A program made the position numbers and the translations under genes. This document shows positions 29,334 through 37,699 of a stretch of 64,000 nt of DNA, in pieces; within the stretch, counting starts at the first letter, position 1; each line of letters starts with the position of its first letter. The stretch covers positions 1 to 64,000 of the forward strand of contig NZ_CANLOB010000003.1 of assembly GCF_947492815.1 (NCBI RefSeq), read 5' to 3'. A model generated the notes under the pieces. That model did not search any database and had not been told where the DNA came from. It was given only the letters and a program-made list of their open reading frames with translations. The stretch is from an uncultured Dokdonia sp. (GTDB lineage Bacteria > Bacteroidota > Bacteroidia > Flavobacteriales > Flavobacteriaceae).

Positions 29334-30053
29334 ATGTATTCACAACAAAAAACACAGTTATTTTTACTGCACTTTGCAGGAGGGAGTTGTTATTCTTTTG
29401 ATTTTCTTAAAAACGAACTTCAAGATAATTTTGAATGTTATCCCTTAGAACTACCAGGGAGAGGTAAAAGAAATCAGGAAACGTATTTACATAACAAATT
29501 TGATGCAATTCTTGATTATGTGGCACAAATTAGAGCCCTTAGAAACGATCAGCCCTATATAATATATGGGCATAGCATGGGGGCGACACTAGGACTTTCT
29601 GTTACAAAAAAAATGGAAGAATATCTAGATGCTCCCCATAGGCTAATTGTTTCAGGAAACCCTGGCCCAGGTGCTTCACAAAAAGAGATACAAAGGCATG
29701 CATTAAGTGATGCTGAGTTTAAAGAAGAGTTGAGAGCCTTGGGAGGTGTTCCTGAAGAAGTATTGCAGGATGAAGATCTATATGACTATTTCAGCCCTAT
29801 TATGAGAGCCGATTTTGAGATACTAGAAAAAAATAAAAACTCAGAAATAGGACTTGTCATTAACACCTCTATTTATGCAATAATGGGAGATCAAGAAGAA
29901 ACCGTAAATGAGATTGAAAATTGGAACACTTTTAGTGCAAAAAAATGTGATTATCGCGTGTTGCCAGGGAATCATTTCTTCATACACAATCATACAGAAA
30001 CACTTACTCAGATTATAAATGAGTGTGCTATGCATGCATTACTGAATGTATAA
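29334..30053 (+). CDS. Type II thioesterase (NRPS/PKS editing)
   Basis: This 239-residue alpha/beta hydrolase is of the GrsT type, which removes wrong or stalled acyl groups from carrier domains. The N-terminus has the family's LLHFAGGS (about 11-18). The nucleophile elbow is GHSMGA with Ser81, Asp186 lies in MGDQEE, and His214 in PGNHFF completes the triad. It starts 36 bases after the receptor gene and is co-oriented with the synthetases. It is free-standing and is not a release domain, so it does not replace the missing terminal TE, although it could take part in release. The start ATG is preceded by an A-rich leader. Family call is firm. Confidence 0.93.
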   Translation: MYSQQKTQLFLLHFAGGSCYSFDFLKNELQDNFECYPLELPGRGKRNQETYLHNKFDAILDYVAQIRALRNDQPYIIYGHSMGATLGLSVTKKMEEYLDAPHRLIVSGNPGPGASQKEIQRHALSDAEFKEELRALGGVPEEVLQDEDLYDYFSPIMRADFEILEKNKNSEIGLVINTSIYAIMGDQEETVNEIENWNTFSAKKCDYRVLPGNHFFIHNHTETLTQIINECAMHALLNV

Positions 30054-30090
30054 ACCTCAAAAGTATATCCCCAATTGAGGTAAGCCTTTT

Positions 30091-30110
30091 TACGCTTTCG
30101 CGAAAGCGTA
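30091..30110. repeat. 20-bp palindrome, copy 4
   Basis: Perfect copy, 38 bases after the thioesterase stop codon and 85 bases before the exporter start. It again marks a boundary between two genes. Confidence 0.95.
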
Positions 30111-30194
30111 TACTAAATCAAAAAAATAGATCAAATAAGTAGTACTTCTAGGAGTAGAAGCTATGATCTGTACATAATTTTTTAATAAATAGAC

Positions 30195-31850
30195 ATGAAA
30201 AATAACACTATAAATTCTAGTAACTCTAGATTGATACCTATTAAAACATTAGTAGGATATTCCTTGTTAGCAATTGTTTCAGGCTTGTCAGGTTTTGCAT
30301 TTATCACGATCATTAATAAAGTGATTAGTAATTCTATCACAGCCACAGAAACCATGACGATGCAAGAGTATTTGTATATATTCTTAGCAGCAATTGTTAT
30401 CTTCTTTATCTCACGTAGATGGTTAGCAGGAGGTATTATTAGATTATCTCAAAAGATATATTGGGATATTAGGAAGGATGTTATAAAACTTATCCTAAAA
30501 GCTCCTTATAGAAAATTGCAAGAATATAAAGATGAAGTATATGCTACATTAACAACAGATGTAAATCATATTACTAGTGCTTCATTAATGATCATTACGT
30601 TCTTTTCTTCTGTCATACTTATAGTAGCTTGTTTAGTATATATGGCATTTTTATCTCTGAAATTATTAGGTGTTAGTGCCGCTGTCATAGCAATAGGAGT
30701 ATTTATTTATCTAGTAAGATCAAGAACGAGTAACACCCAAATAAAAGAAGTAAGAGAGTTAGAGAAAACATTTATCAATATCTTCAATAGTTTTTTAGAT
30801 GGTGCTAAAGAAATTAATATAAACCCAGATAAAGGAACACAACTTTATAATGAGAAATTATTGAAAGTAACAAATGTTGGAGAAACAAAGTATGTAAAAG
30901 CCTTTTTAAAATACTTGAATAGTGAGATTATAAGTCAGTTGTTATTTTATAGTTTAATTGCATTTATTCTTGTGTTTGCTGGAGCCGTATTTAATACACC
31001 TATAGAAGTTAAAGTTAGTTTTGTTTTTGTGTTGTTGTATTTAATGGGACCTATTGTAAGTGTAATGACTATTGTTCCTATAATGAATAGGGCAGTTGTA
31101 TCACTTAGAAAAATGGAAAAACTTAAAGCTGATCTTACAAAAATTGAAAAGGCACCTTTAGAAATAAATGATACTAATAGTTATAGAAATTTTTCAGAAT
31201 TGAAAATACGTAATTACTCATTTTCATATGGTGAGCATAAATTTTCTATAGGCCCTATTAACTTGGATGTTTCTAGAAACGAGGTGGTATTTGTATATGG
31301 AGGAAACGGAGAAGGAAAAACTACGTTTATTAATACTGTTTTAAACCTTTATAATTTAGATAATGGCGAGGCCTATGTAGATGGTAAACGAATTCCTTTA
31401 GAAGAACAAGACACTATAAAAGCACTTTTTGCTCCTGTTTTTAGCGATTTTTATTTGTTTGATGAATTTTACGGAATCTCAAATATACATCAGGACAAAG
31501 TAAATAACTATCTTCATTTATTTGAATTAGATAAAAAAGTACACTTAGAAGATAACCGTTTTTCTACCACCGATTTATCAACCGGACAGCGTAAACGATT
31601 AGCTTTAATTAGTGTTTTATTAGAAGATAGACCTATCATTGTACTTGATGAATGGGCAGCAGACCAAGACCCTCATTTTAGACACAAATTTTACACAGAG
31701 ATTATTCCAATCCTAGTTCAAGAAGAAGATAAAACTATTATAGCTATTACTCATGATGATCGATATTATGATGTTGCAGATACTCTTCTTAAAATGGAAT
31801 ATGGAAAACTAGAAGAAACCACTGTTTCTGAACTCGCCACTATTTTTTAG
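30195..31850 (+). CDS. Cyclic peptide export ABC transporter (SyrD/PvdE type)
   Basis: This 551-residue half-transporter fuses about six membrane segments (residues 15-320) to an ATPase domain. Walker A is GGNGEGKT (369-376), the signature is LSTGQRKR (461-468), and Walker B ends in VLDEWAADQDP with Asp485 and Glu486. The DEWAADQDP form is characteristic of the SyrD/PvdE branch that moves lipopeptides and siderophore precursors across the inner membrane. It probably works as a homodimer. Its position directly before a penicillin-acylase-like gene mirrors the export-then-deacylate logic of pyoverdine maturation. It is the obvious exporter for the NRPS-PKS product. Confidence 0.94.
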   Translation: MKNNTINSSNSRLIPIKTLVGYSLLAIVSGLSGFAFITIINKVISNSITATETMTMQEYLYIFLAAIVIFFISRRWLAGGIIRLSQKIYWDIRKDVIKLILKAPYRKLQEYKDEVYATLTTDVNHITSASLMIITFFSSVILIVACLVYMAFLSLKLLGVSAAVIAIGVFIYLVRSRTSNTQIKEVRELEKTFINIFNSFLDGAKEININPDKGTQLYNEKLLKVTNVGETKYVKAFLKYLNSEIISQLLFYSLIAFILVFAGAVFNTPIEVKVSFVFVLLYLMGPIVSVMTIVPIMNRAVVSLRKMEKLKADLTKIEKAPLEINDTNSYRNFSELKIRNYSFSYGEHKFSIGPINLDVSRNEVVFVYGGNGEGKTTFINTVLNLYNLDNGEAYVDGKRIPLEEQDTIKALFAPVFSDFYLFDEFYGISNIHQDKVNNYLHLFELDKKVHLEDNRFSTTDLSTGQRKRLALISVLLEDRPIIVLDEWAADQDPHFRHKFYTEIIPILVQEEDKTIIAITHDDRYYDVADTLLKMEYGKLEETTVSELATIF

Positions 31851-31883
31851 ATTTTTTGCAAACCGCAACATCATGTAAACATA

Positions 31884-31901
31884 CTTCTCATCAGTGAGAA
31901 G
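31884..31901 (+). other. Intergenic hairpin after the exporter gene
   Basis: CTTCTCA and TGAGAAG pair around a TCAG loop, 33 bases after the exporter stop. No T-tract follows. It may be a weak terminator or an mRNA stability element ahead of the acylase gene. Confidence 0.3.
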
Positions 31902-31993
31902 GATTCACATGTATGATTTAGATATACGGTTACTCACAAGTATATCTATCACTATTATATCAATCAGATTTTTACTTTATAAAACTTAAGAAA

Positions 31994-34363
31994 ATGAAAA
32001 CACTTAAATTAATACTAGTGGTTGTCGTATCTCTTGCTTGGATATTTGTGACAACTTTTAATTTGGGACCGTTAGGTTCCTTAGGAGAATTAACGACCTA
32101 TAAAACGGGGCTGTTGTCGGTTCCTTTACAAGAAAATGGAATAACGGAAGTCACAAGTGAGCGTGATTTAAATATATACGTAGACGATGTAGGAATTCCT
32201 CATATCTATACGAATGAAAAAGAGGATGCAGCATACGGGCTAGGATATATGCATGCAAAAGATAGGTATTTCCAAATGGAAATGATTTCAAGAATTGTGC
32301 AAGGAAGACTATCAGAGTTATTATCTGCACAAACCATAGAATCAGATGTGTTTTGGAAACCTTATGAGTTTGAACAAAAATCGATAGCGCTTTTAGAAGA
32401 GTACAAACAAACAGAACCCGCTTTTTATGCATATTTACAGTCTTATTCAGATGGAGTAAATGATTATTTAGAGAATAATGAAATGACAGATCCTCTTTAT
32501 AAAGCGCTTGGAGAGGAACCTAGAGAATGGAAAGCAGAATACTCATTATTGTTTACTTGGTATATGAGTTGGACACTAACTTATTTTGACCATCATATAG
32601 AGCAACAAGAACTTTTAGTAGAATTACCTGAAAATGTAAGAGAATATTTTTACCCTTTACAACCTGATGGCATGACCCCTATAATTTCATCAGAAAAGGC
32701 ACCATCAAATGTAAATGTACCTGATTTAGGATTAGATTATGCAACCTCAGATAATGTAGAGACTTCAGAGAGCAAAATGCCACTATTTGATATTGGAACG
32801 CAATTGAGAAATAAACACAAGTTTTATCAAGGTATAGGAAGTAATAATTGGGTGGTTAATAATTCAAAGACTACTAACAAAGGAAATATATTAGCAAATG
32901 ATCCTCATTTATATCTAACGCTTCCAGAAGCATTTTATGAAGCCCACCTTGTGACAGACAATGTTAAAGTGTATGGTTTTACAATCCCAGGAGTTCCAGT
33001 AATTGTAAGCGGTCATAATGATAAAATATCGTGGGGGATCACCAATGGAGAATGGGACTTAGTTGATAGATATAAACTTCAAGTTAAAGAAGATAGCTTA
33101 TACCTTTATGAAGAAAAATGGGTGCCTTTTGATACTAAAGAATACACCATTAAAGTGAAAAATAGATCTGATCATACTATAGAACAAAGAACAACAGTAC
33201 ACGGAAAAGTTCTTAAAGAAGATAATGATCAGTATTATGCGCAACACTGGTATGCTGCAAATAGTAGCAATTCTGTAAAAGCAATGTATGATGTCATGCA
33301 AAGCCAAAACTGGAATAACTTTACAACAGCATTACGTGATTATAGTTATCCGCCACAGAACTTTGTGTATAGTGATGTAAATGATAATATAGGGATTGTA
33401 TGTGCAGGAGAATTACCAGATAGAAATGAAGATTATGTAGGGCAAGTACTTGATGGAACAGTAAAGTATATTCCCGCAAAATCGTTAGACTCTCTTTGGT
33501 ATGATTTTAATCCAGAAAAGAAATTCTTGTTTTCTGCAAACCAGCAACCTATTCAAAACAGTGTATACTTTGGAGCTCACGGCTTAAAAGATAATTATAG
33601 AGCAAAGCGTATTCATTCTTTATTAGAAGAAAAAGATAATTGGCAAGTCAATGAAATTCAAAAAATGCAAGTCGATGAGGTTGATATTTCTTTTAATGAT
33701 TTTAAAGAATTGATGCGCAATTACACAGTAAAAGAAGCGTATAGAAATATTGCACAGACGTTAACAGATTGGGATGGTAATATGCATAATGAAGCAAATC
33801 AAGCCTTGATTTTTGAAGTACTTCGCAATGTGTCTATAGAAGAAGCAAAACAATTTGCAAATACTGAATTACAAGTTAATAAAGGACCGTCATTACAATA
33901 CTTCTTAAAGTATTTAAATGATACAGAGTATACAATTCCAGAAAGTAAAGATAAACAAGAGATTGTAGATGCCATTTTTGAAAAAACAAACGCTGCCTTA
34001 ACAGAACAATTTGGTGACGAATGGAGCAATATATCTTATAAAAAGATGTCTGAATTTACGATTAGTAATATCATGTTTATTCCAGGGTTAGGCGAAAAAA
34101 TTGATGATGTAGGGGGGAATACAAATACGATCAACATTAATACAGATAGTTTCCATCCAGTATTCAGAGCTGTATATGAAATTAACGAAGGAGAAATTCA
34201 AGCGCAAACTATTCTAGCAGGAGGGCAAAGCGGTATGATTAACTCCAAACATTATAAAGATCAAATTAGGCCTTGGAGAAATGGGGAGTATAAAAAAGTG
34301 CAATTTGTTGGAAATCCTAATCAATTAGAAAATATAGAAAACATTATAAAATTTAAACGATGA
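31994..34363 (+). CDS. Penicillin-acylase family (Ntn hydrolase), periplasmic acyl-amide hydrolase
   Basis: This 789-residue protein begins with a signal sequence or membrane anchor (residues 5-25) and matches the penicillin G acylase/PvdQ family, which self-cleaves into alpha and beta chains. The beta-chain nucleophile is Ser283 in GSNNWVV, which gives an alpha part of about 280 and a beta part of about 507 residues, normal for the family. NDPHL and the oxyanion region follow. Family members cut amide-linked acyl groups. PvdQ, for example, removes a fatty acid from the exported pyoverdine precursor. Placed directly after a PvdE-type exporter, this enzyme probably removes an N-acyl group from the peptide in the periplasm, either maturing it or activating a protected form. 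A role in lactone quenching is possible but less likely here. Confidence 0.88.
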   Translation: MKTLKLILVVVVSLAWIFVTTFNLGPLGSLGELTTYKTGLLSVPLQENGITEVTSERDLNIYVDDVGIPHIYTNEKEDAAYGLGYMHAKDRYFQMEMISRIVQGRLSELLSAQTIESDVFWKPYEFEQKSIALLEEYKQTEPAFYAYLQSYSDGVNDYLENNEMTDPLYKALGEEPREWKAEYSLLFTWYMSWTLTYFDHHIEQQELLVELPENVREYFYPLQPDGMTPIISSEKAPSNVNVPDLGLDYATSDNVETSESKMPLFDIGTQLRNKHKFYQGIGSNNWVVNNSKTTNKGNILANDPHLYLTLPEAFYEAHLVTDNVKVYGFTIPGVPVIVSGHNDKISWGITNGEWDLVDRYKLQVKEDSLYLYEEKWVPFDTKEYTIKVKNRSDHTIEQRTTVHGKVLKEDNDQYYAQHWYAANSSNSVKAMYDVMQSQNWNNFTTALRDYSYPPQNFVYSDVNDNIGIVCAGELPDRNEDYVGQVLDGTVKYIPAKSLDSLWYDFNPEKKFLFSANQQPIQNSVYFGAHGLKDNYRAKRIHSLLEEKDNWQVNEIQKMQVDEVDISFNDFKELMRNYTVKEAYRNIAQTLTDWDGNMHNEANQALIFEVLRNVSIEEAKQFANTELQVNKGPSLQYFLKYLNDTEYTIPESKDKQEIVDAIFEKTNAALTEQFGDEWSNISYKKMSEFTISNIMFIPGLGEKIDDVGGNTNTININTDSFHPVFRAVYEINEGEIQAQTILAGGQSGMINSKHYKDQIRPWRNGEYKKVQFVGNPNQLENIENIIKFKR

Positions 34364-34746
34364 AAAAGAGTCTTAATTATTTACCGTACGTAGTTGTAAT
34401 ACTCATACAATTTTTAATGAGTAATTACACAGCAATTCTACTAGCTATTATTCTAATAGGAGTTGTTAGTTCTTTTGTAATAAAACATAAAAGAGTATTT
34501 TTAAAAAGCTTTCTACTTGCATTAGCTGTCTTTGGCGTGACATTCTTTATCTATCAATCACGAATAGATTATATCAAAGATCTTTTAGTGAATTTAGGAC
34601 TGCCAGGCGTTTTTGTATTTGTATTCTTTCCTTTAATTAATGCCTTAAATACAGCAATTCTTTTCTTTTTTGGATATAAAATAGGAAAACTATTTACTAG
34701 AAGAAAAAAGGAAACTGAAGACCAAATCATGGAAGTTGTAAGTTAG
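34360..34746 (+). CDS. Small integral membrane protein, unknown
   Basis: The 128-residue protein overlaps the acylase stop by four bases (ATGA), so the two are translationally coupled. It has about four hydrophobic segments (roughly 8-25, 26-42, 47-66 and 80-108) with basic loops (KHKR, RRKK) and a charged C-terminal tail. I recognise no family. Coupling to the acylase and exporter suggests a role in immunity, membrane anchoring or transport of the peptide, but nothing in the sequence proves it. Confidence 0.75.
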   Translation: MKKSLNYLPYVVVILIQFLMSNYTAILLAIILIGVVSSFVIKHKRVFLKSFLLALAVFGVTFFIYQSRIDYIKDLLVNLGLPGVFVFVFFPLINALNTAILFFFGYKIGKLFTRRKKETEDQIMEVVS

Positions 34747-34944
34747 TATGACTTTAATTTTCTTGAATTCCCCAAGACTCATTAAAGTAGGGATACACCT
34801 AGTTTTTTGATGCAAAATGAGGGTGAGTTATATAACCAAGTATGTAATGCTATAGTAAGAATCAGTATCAACCTGATAACATCATTCTTTTATTAGGGTG
34901 GTGAGAGTTTGCGTATACATTACTTACATAAAAATAAAATAGTT

Positions 34945-36153
34945 ATGAAAGAATTATTTAATATTAATGAAAGTCCAGAGTTAGGAAATGTTCCTCCAAA
35001 AATGTATGCATATGTCATAAAATCAGACAATCATGGAGGGCCAATGCAATCTTTAAGAGAAGAGGTAATTGAAACACCTCAGGTAGGTTTTGATGAAGTA
35101 CTTATTAAAGTGAAAGCTGTAGGTATTAACTATAATGGATTATGGGCAGCGATGGCTGATCCTGTATCACCAACAAAATTTCATGGAAAAGATTTTCATA
35201 TAGCAGGAAGTGACGCATCAGGCATTATTTGGAAAATAGGAGAAGGACTTGTCAATAATCCTAATTTTAAATATAAACTAGGAGATGAAGTTATTATCCA
35301 TTGTGGTCAATCCTGTGGATTATGCGATGAATGTAATGGAGGAAATACAATGTTATGTTTATCTCAAAAAATATATGGATATGAAACACCATATGGTTCT
35401 TTTGCTCAATATACAGCTGTCAAAGCAGCACAATTATTAAGAAAACCGAAACACTTAAAATGGGATGAAGCAGGAAGCTATATGTTAACCTATGCGACCG
35501 CTTGGAAAATGTTATTTGGACATGCTCCAAATACCCTAAAGCCAGGAATGAATGTATTGGTCTGGGGAGCTAGTGGAGGCCTTGGAAGTGCAGCAATACA
35601 ATTAATTAAAATTGCTGGTGCAAATGCCATTGCTGTTACTTCTAGTAAAGAAAAAGGGGAGCAATGCATGAAACTAGGCGCTGTAGGTTATATCAATAGG
35701 AAAAACTTTAATTGCTGGGGAGACCTCCCTAATGTAAATGACAAAGAAGCCTATGGAGAGCATTTAAAAGAAATGAGAAAGTTTGGAAAAGCAATCTGGG
35801 AAATTACAGGTAAAAATGTAAATCCAGATATTGTTTTTGAACATGTAGGCAAGGCCACCTTTCCTACAAGTTGTTATGTAGTTAAAACAGGCGGAATGGT
35901 TGTTTTTTGCGGAGCAACAACAGGCTTTAATTTATCTATAGATGCCTCTTATGTATGGATGCGTCAAAAAAGAATTCAAGGATCACATTTTAGTTCCTTA
36001 AAAGAGTTAAGTGATGCAAATAAACTAGTAGAAAATGCAATGTTCAAACCTATTATATCAAAAACATATCCTTGGAAAGACTTGCCTTTAGCGCATTTAG
36101 ACATGCTAAATAATAATAATACTCAGTTTGGAAATGCAGCTGTGATGCTATAG
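34945..36153 (+). CDS. ccr: Crotonyl-CoA carboxylase/reductase-like enzyme (MDR family)
   Basis: This protein of about 402 residues resembles crotonyl-CoA carboxylase/reductases, which reductively carboxylate enoyl-CoA to alkylmalonyl-CoA. ATG at 34945 is preferred over an upstream TTG at 34909 because the family's N-terminal pattern (PPKMYAYVI) follows it directly. Visible family features are an Asn in GINYNGLWAA, the Cys-containing CGQSCGLCDECNGG loop, GYETPYGSF, the NADPH-binding GASGGLGSAA, INRKNFNCWGDLP and GSHFSSL. As I recall, CCR uses an Asn, a Glu and a His for CO2 binding, and NYN, GYET and GSHF are the likely equivalents. With a PKS module in the same cluster, supplying a non-standard extender is a natural role. 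A plain enoyl reductase is the main alternative. Confidence 0.82.
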   Translation: MKELFNINESPELGNVPPKMYAYVIKSDNHGGPMQSLREEVIETPQVGFDEVLIKVKAVGINYNGLWAAMADPVSPTKFHGKDFHIAGSDASGIIWKIGEGLVNNPNFKYKLGDEVIIHCGQSCGLCDECNGGNTMLCLSQKIYGYETPYGSFAQYTAVKAAQLLRKPKHLKWDEAGSYMLTYATAWKMLFGHAPNTLKPGMNVLVWGASGGLGSAAIQLIKIAGANAIAVTSSKEKGEQCMKLGAVGYINRKNFNCWGDLPNVNDKEAYGEHLKEMRKFGKAIWEITGKNVNPDIVFEHVGKATFPTSCYVVKTGGMVVFCGATTGFNLSIDASYVWMRQKRIQGSHFSSLKELSDANKLVENAMFKPIISKTYPWKDLPLAHLDMLNNNNTQFGNAAVML

Positions 36154-36174
36154 CACTTTAATTACAGTTTAAAA

Positions 36175-36210
36175 GCCTGAGGTTTTGACAGGCTCAAAAT
36201 GTTCAAAATT
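36175..36210 (+). promoter_or_regulatory. Leader element upstream of precursor gene 1
   Basis: GCCTG and CAGGC pair around AGGTTTTGA, followed by CTCAAAATGTTCAAAATT. A diverged copy occurs at 36510-36555 at a similar distance from the next precursor gene. The match suggests a duplicated 5' untranslated element and not a chance hairpin. Confidence 0.45.
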
Positions 36211-36232
36211 ATAATTACTAAAAATTACGAAA

Positions 36233-36388
36233 ATGAAAGAAAAAGGATTAAAAAAACTAGGGCTCAATTTTGAGAAAATGACAATATCTAAGTTAAAACA
36301 AAAAACAATTGAAGGGGGGGGATGGTCTCTTTCTATACTCACTGAAAATACATGCCATTGTACTTTTTGCGAATTTGATGATTGTTGA
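36233..36388 (+). CDS. Lanthipeptide-like precursor peptide 1 (51 aa)
   Basis: A 51-codon gene with a leader matching the Bacteroidota class I lanthipeptide pattern: KKLGLNFEKMTISKL, then a Gly-rich cleavage site (EGGG). The core of about 21 residues holds Ser and Thr residues followed by four Cys (TENTCHCTFC...DDC), which suits lanthionine ring formation. The gene stands alone, with no lanthipeptide dehydratase or cyclase in the window, so modification enzymes would have to lie elsewhere. A run of eight G bases encodes the GGG. It lies 79 bases after the CCR-like gene and before a second, related precursor. The family is recognised from the leader pattern; modification is inferred. Confidence 0.75.
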   Translation: MKEKGLKKLGLNFEKMTISKLKQKTIEGGGWSLSILTENTCHCTFCEFDDC

Positions 36389-36405
36389 AAATAGTTAATA
36401 TGTGT

Positions 36406-36443
36406 GATATACACGCACTACTTAAAAATAGGGTGTGTATATC
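36406..36443 (+). terminator. Hairpin after precursor gene 1
   Basis: GATATACACGC pairs with GTGTGTATATC (11 bp, one G-U) around a 16-base loop, 18 bases after the stop codon. An A/T-rich stretch follows. It is a likely terminator or 3' stabiliser of the short mRNA. Confidence 0.45.
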
Positions 36444-36509
36444 TATATTATTTATTATGAAATGAATAGCAGTCATTTTGGAGTCTTGCTTCAATGATGT
36501 TATTTAATG

Positions 36510-36555
36510 ACCTGAAGTTTTAACAAGGTTAAAATGTTTAATACGATTAAAATTG
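36510..36555 (+). promoter_or_regulatory. Leader element upstream of precursor gene 2
   Basis: This is a diverged copy of the 36175 element: ACCTGAAGTTTTAACAAGGT followed by TAAAATGTTTAAT. The outer base pair of the short stem has changed from G-C to A-T on both sides, which keeps pairing. Confidence 0.45.
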
Positions 36556-36562
36556 TAAAATC

Positions 36563-36709
36563 ATGAAAAAAAAATTGAAACAACTCACGCTCAATAAAGA
36601 GCAAATTAGCAAACTTTATTTAGATAAAATAACAGGAGGGAATGCTGGCTTAGAAGATTCAAGACTAAGTGAAACTTGCCTCTGTGGTTCCGAACCAGAT
36701 AACTGTTAA
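36563..36709 (+). CDS. Lanthipeptide-like precursor peptide 2 (48 aa)
   Basis: A 48-codon gene homologous in layout to the one at 36233. The leader reads KKLKQLTLNKEQISKLYLDKI, followed by a Gly-Gly site (TGGN). The core holds Ser and Thr plus three Cys (SETCLCGSEPDNC). The core differs strongly from peptide 1 while the leader is alike, as expected for precursors that share processing enzymes. A strong hairpin follows eight bases after the stop. The two genes and their upstream elements look like a tandem duplication. No maturation enzyme is in the window. Confidence 0.75.
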   Translation: MKKKLKQLTLNKEQISKLYLDKITGGNAGLEDSRLSETCLCGSEPDNC

Positions 36710-36716
36710 TTGAAAA

Positions 36717-36750
36717 TTGAAATACAAGGAATAAACTCCTTGTATTTCAA
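36717..36750. terminator. Perfect 14-bp hairpin after precursor gene 2
   Basis: TTGAAATACAAGGA pairs perfectly with TCCTTGTATTTCAA around a 6-base loop, directly after the second precursor gene. There is no long T-run, but the stem is strong. It probably ends or protects the precursor transcript. Confidence 0.65.
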
Positions 36751-36812
36751 TTACTAAAATAAATTTTAAGTGTCTTTTATGATTTCTTGATTCACACTAA
36801 AACCAATTTAAA

Positions 36813-36965
36813 ATGACAACCAATAAATCACAATGCATATGCGCTCAGAAGGGTATCATGTGTAAACGCAAATTAAATTTAATAAAACAAGGGAGATCTA
36901 TAGAAGAAGTAACATCTAAAGATTTTGTTTGCCCTCTAAAAGCAGCATTAGCTCACGCCTCGTAA
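36813..36965 (+). CDS. Small Cys-containing protein (50 aa), unknown
   Basis: A 50-codon frame with ATG at 36813 (A-rich leader) and TAA at 36963-36965. The protein has four Cys (positions 8, 10, 17 and 40) in CICAQKGIMC and DFVCP contexts, a basic centre and an amphipathic end. It has no lanthipeptide leader motif. It follows the two precursor genes on the same strand and could be an accessory peptide, a small metal-binding protein, or a third, divergent peptide. No function assigned; coding status is plausible from start context and composition. Confidence 0.45.
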   Translation: MTTNKSQCICAQKGIMCKRKLNLIKQGRSIEEVTSKDFVCPLKAALAHAS

Positions 36966-37128
36966 ATATCTTTGTAAACACTATATGTTACCATATTTGT
37001 AGGTGATAAATAGCGTTCATATCGATATAATTTTATGATATAAATACAATGATTATTAGAGAAACTTCTCAATGAGTATTTATATAATCTTTCGTTCTAG
37101 AATAATAATCTAATAAAATGTTAGTGCT

Positions 37129-37518
37129 ATGAATATTGAATTAGAATATGCGCCAAATGACATTATAAACAGTATAATTCCTGAAATGTTAGAAATCAAA
37201 AAAGATGCTATACATATATTAGGAACAAAATTTTTAACCGTTATCAATGATGACGGTAACTTTGTGAAAATTAAAAATGTAAATCTAGATGAATCTAGTT
37301 CTTTCCAATTAACACAACTACTTTGGAATTTAGCATTCATTAATCTTACAATACAAAGATCAAGAGGACAATTTGGTCATGCAGAAGCAAAAACAAAAAC
37401 CATTAAACTTCTCAATAAAACGCTTACCAAGCTTAAAAAGTGCAATTGTATCTATGATATACGAGTCCTGATTCGCTATATAGAAAGAGAAGGCAGTTGC
37501 ATACATAAATTATTATAA
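37129..37518 (+). CDS. Hypothetical protein (129 aa)
   Basis: A 129-residue soluble protein with no signal peptide or membrane segment. The N-terminal half looks alpha/beta (repeated Ile/Val, NDDGNFVKIKNV). The C-terminal half is helical and basic, ending in a Cys-containing segment (KKCNCIYD, EGSCIHKLL). It does not match a family I know. It is flanked by RiPP-like genes and the phosphopantetheinyl transferase, all on the same strand. ATG at 37129 has an A-rich leader, which favours a real gene. Confidence 0.6.
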   Translation: MNIELEYAPNDIINSIIPEMLEIKKDAIHILGTKFLTVINDDGNFVKIKNVNLDESSSFQLTQLLWNLAFINLTIQRSRGQFGHAEAKTKTIKLLNKTLTKLKKCNCIYDIRVLIRYIEREGSCIHKLL

Positions 37519-37699
37519 TTTATATCCTAGACATGGTTTATAACATTAATGACTATAAACTAAATGTCTACAATTCGACATTATATTCAATAATACTTTG
37601 TGTTGTTGAAATTAAAAAATACCAATAAAACCTTAGAGAATTTTCATACAAAACTACAGGGCGATTTACTTCGTGTAGTAGTTTGTTATACTCATTATT

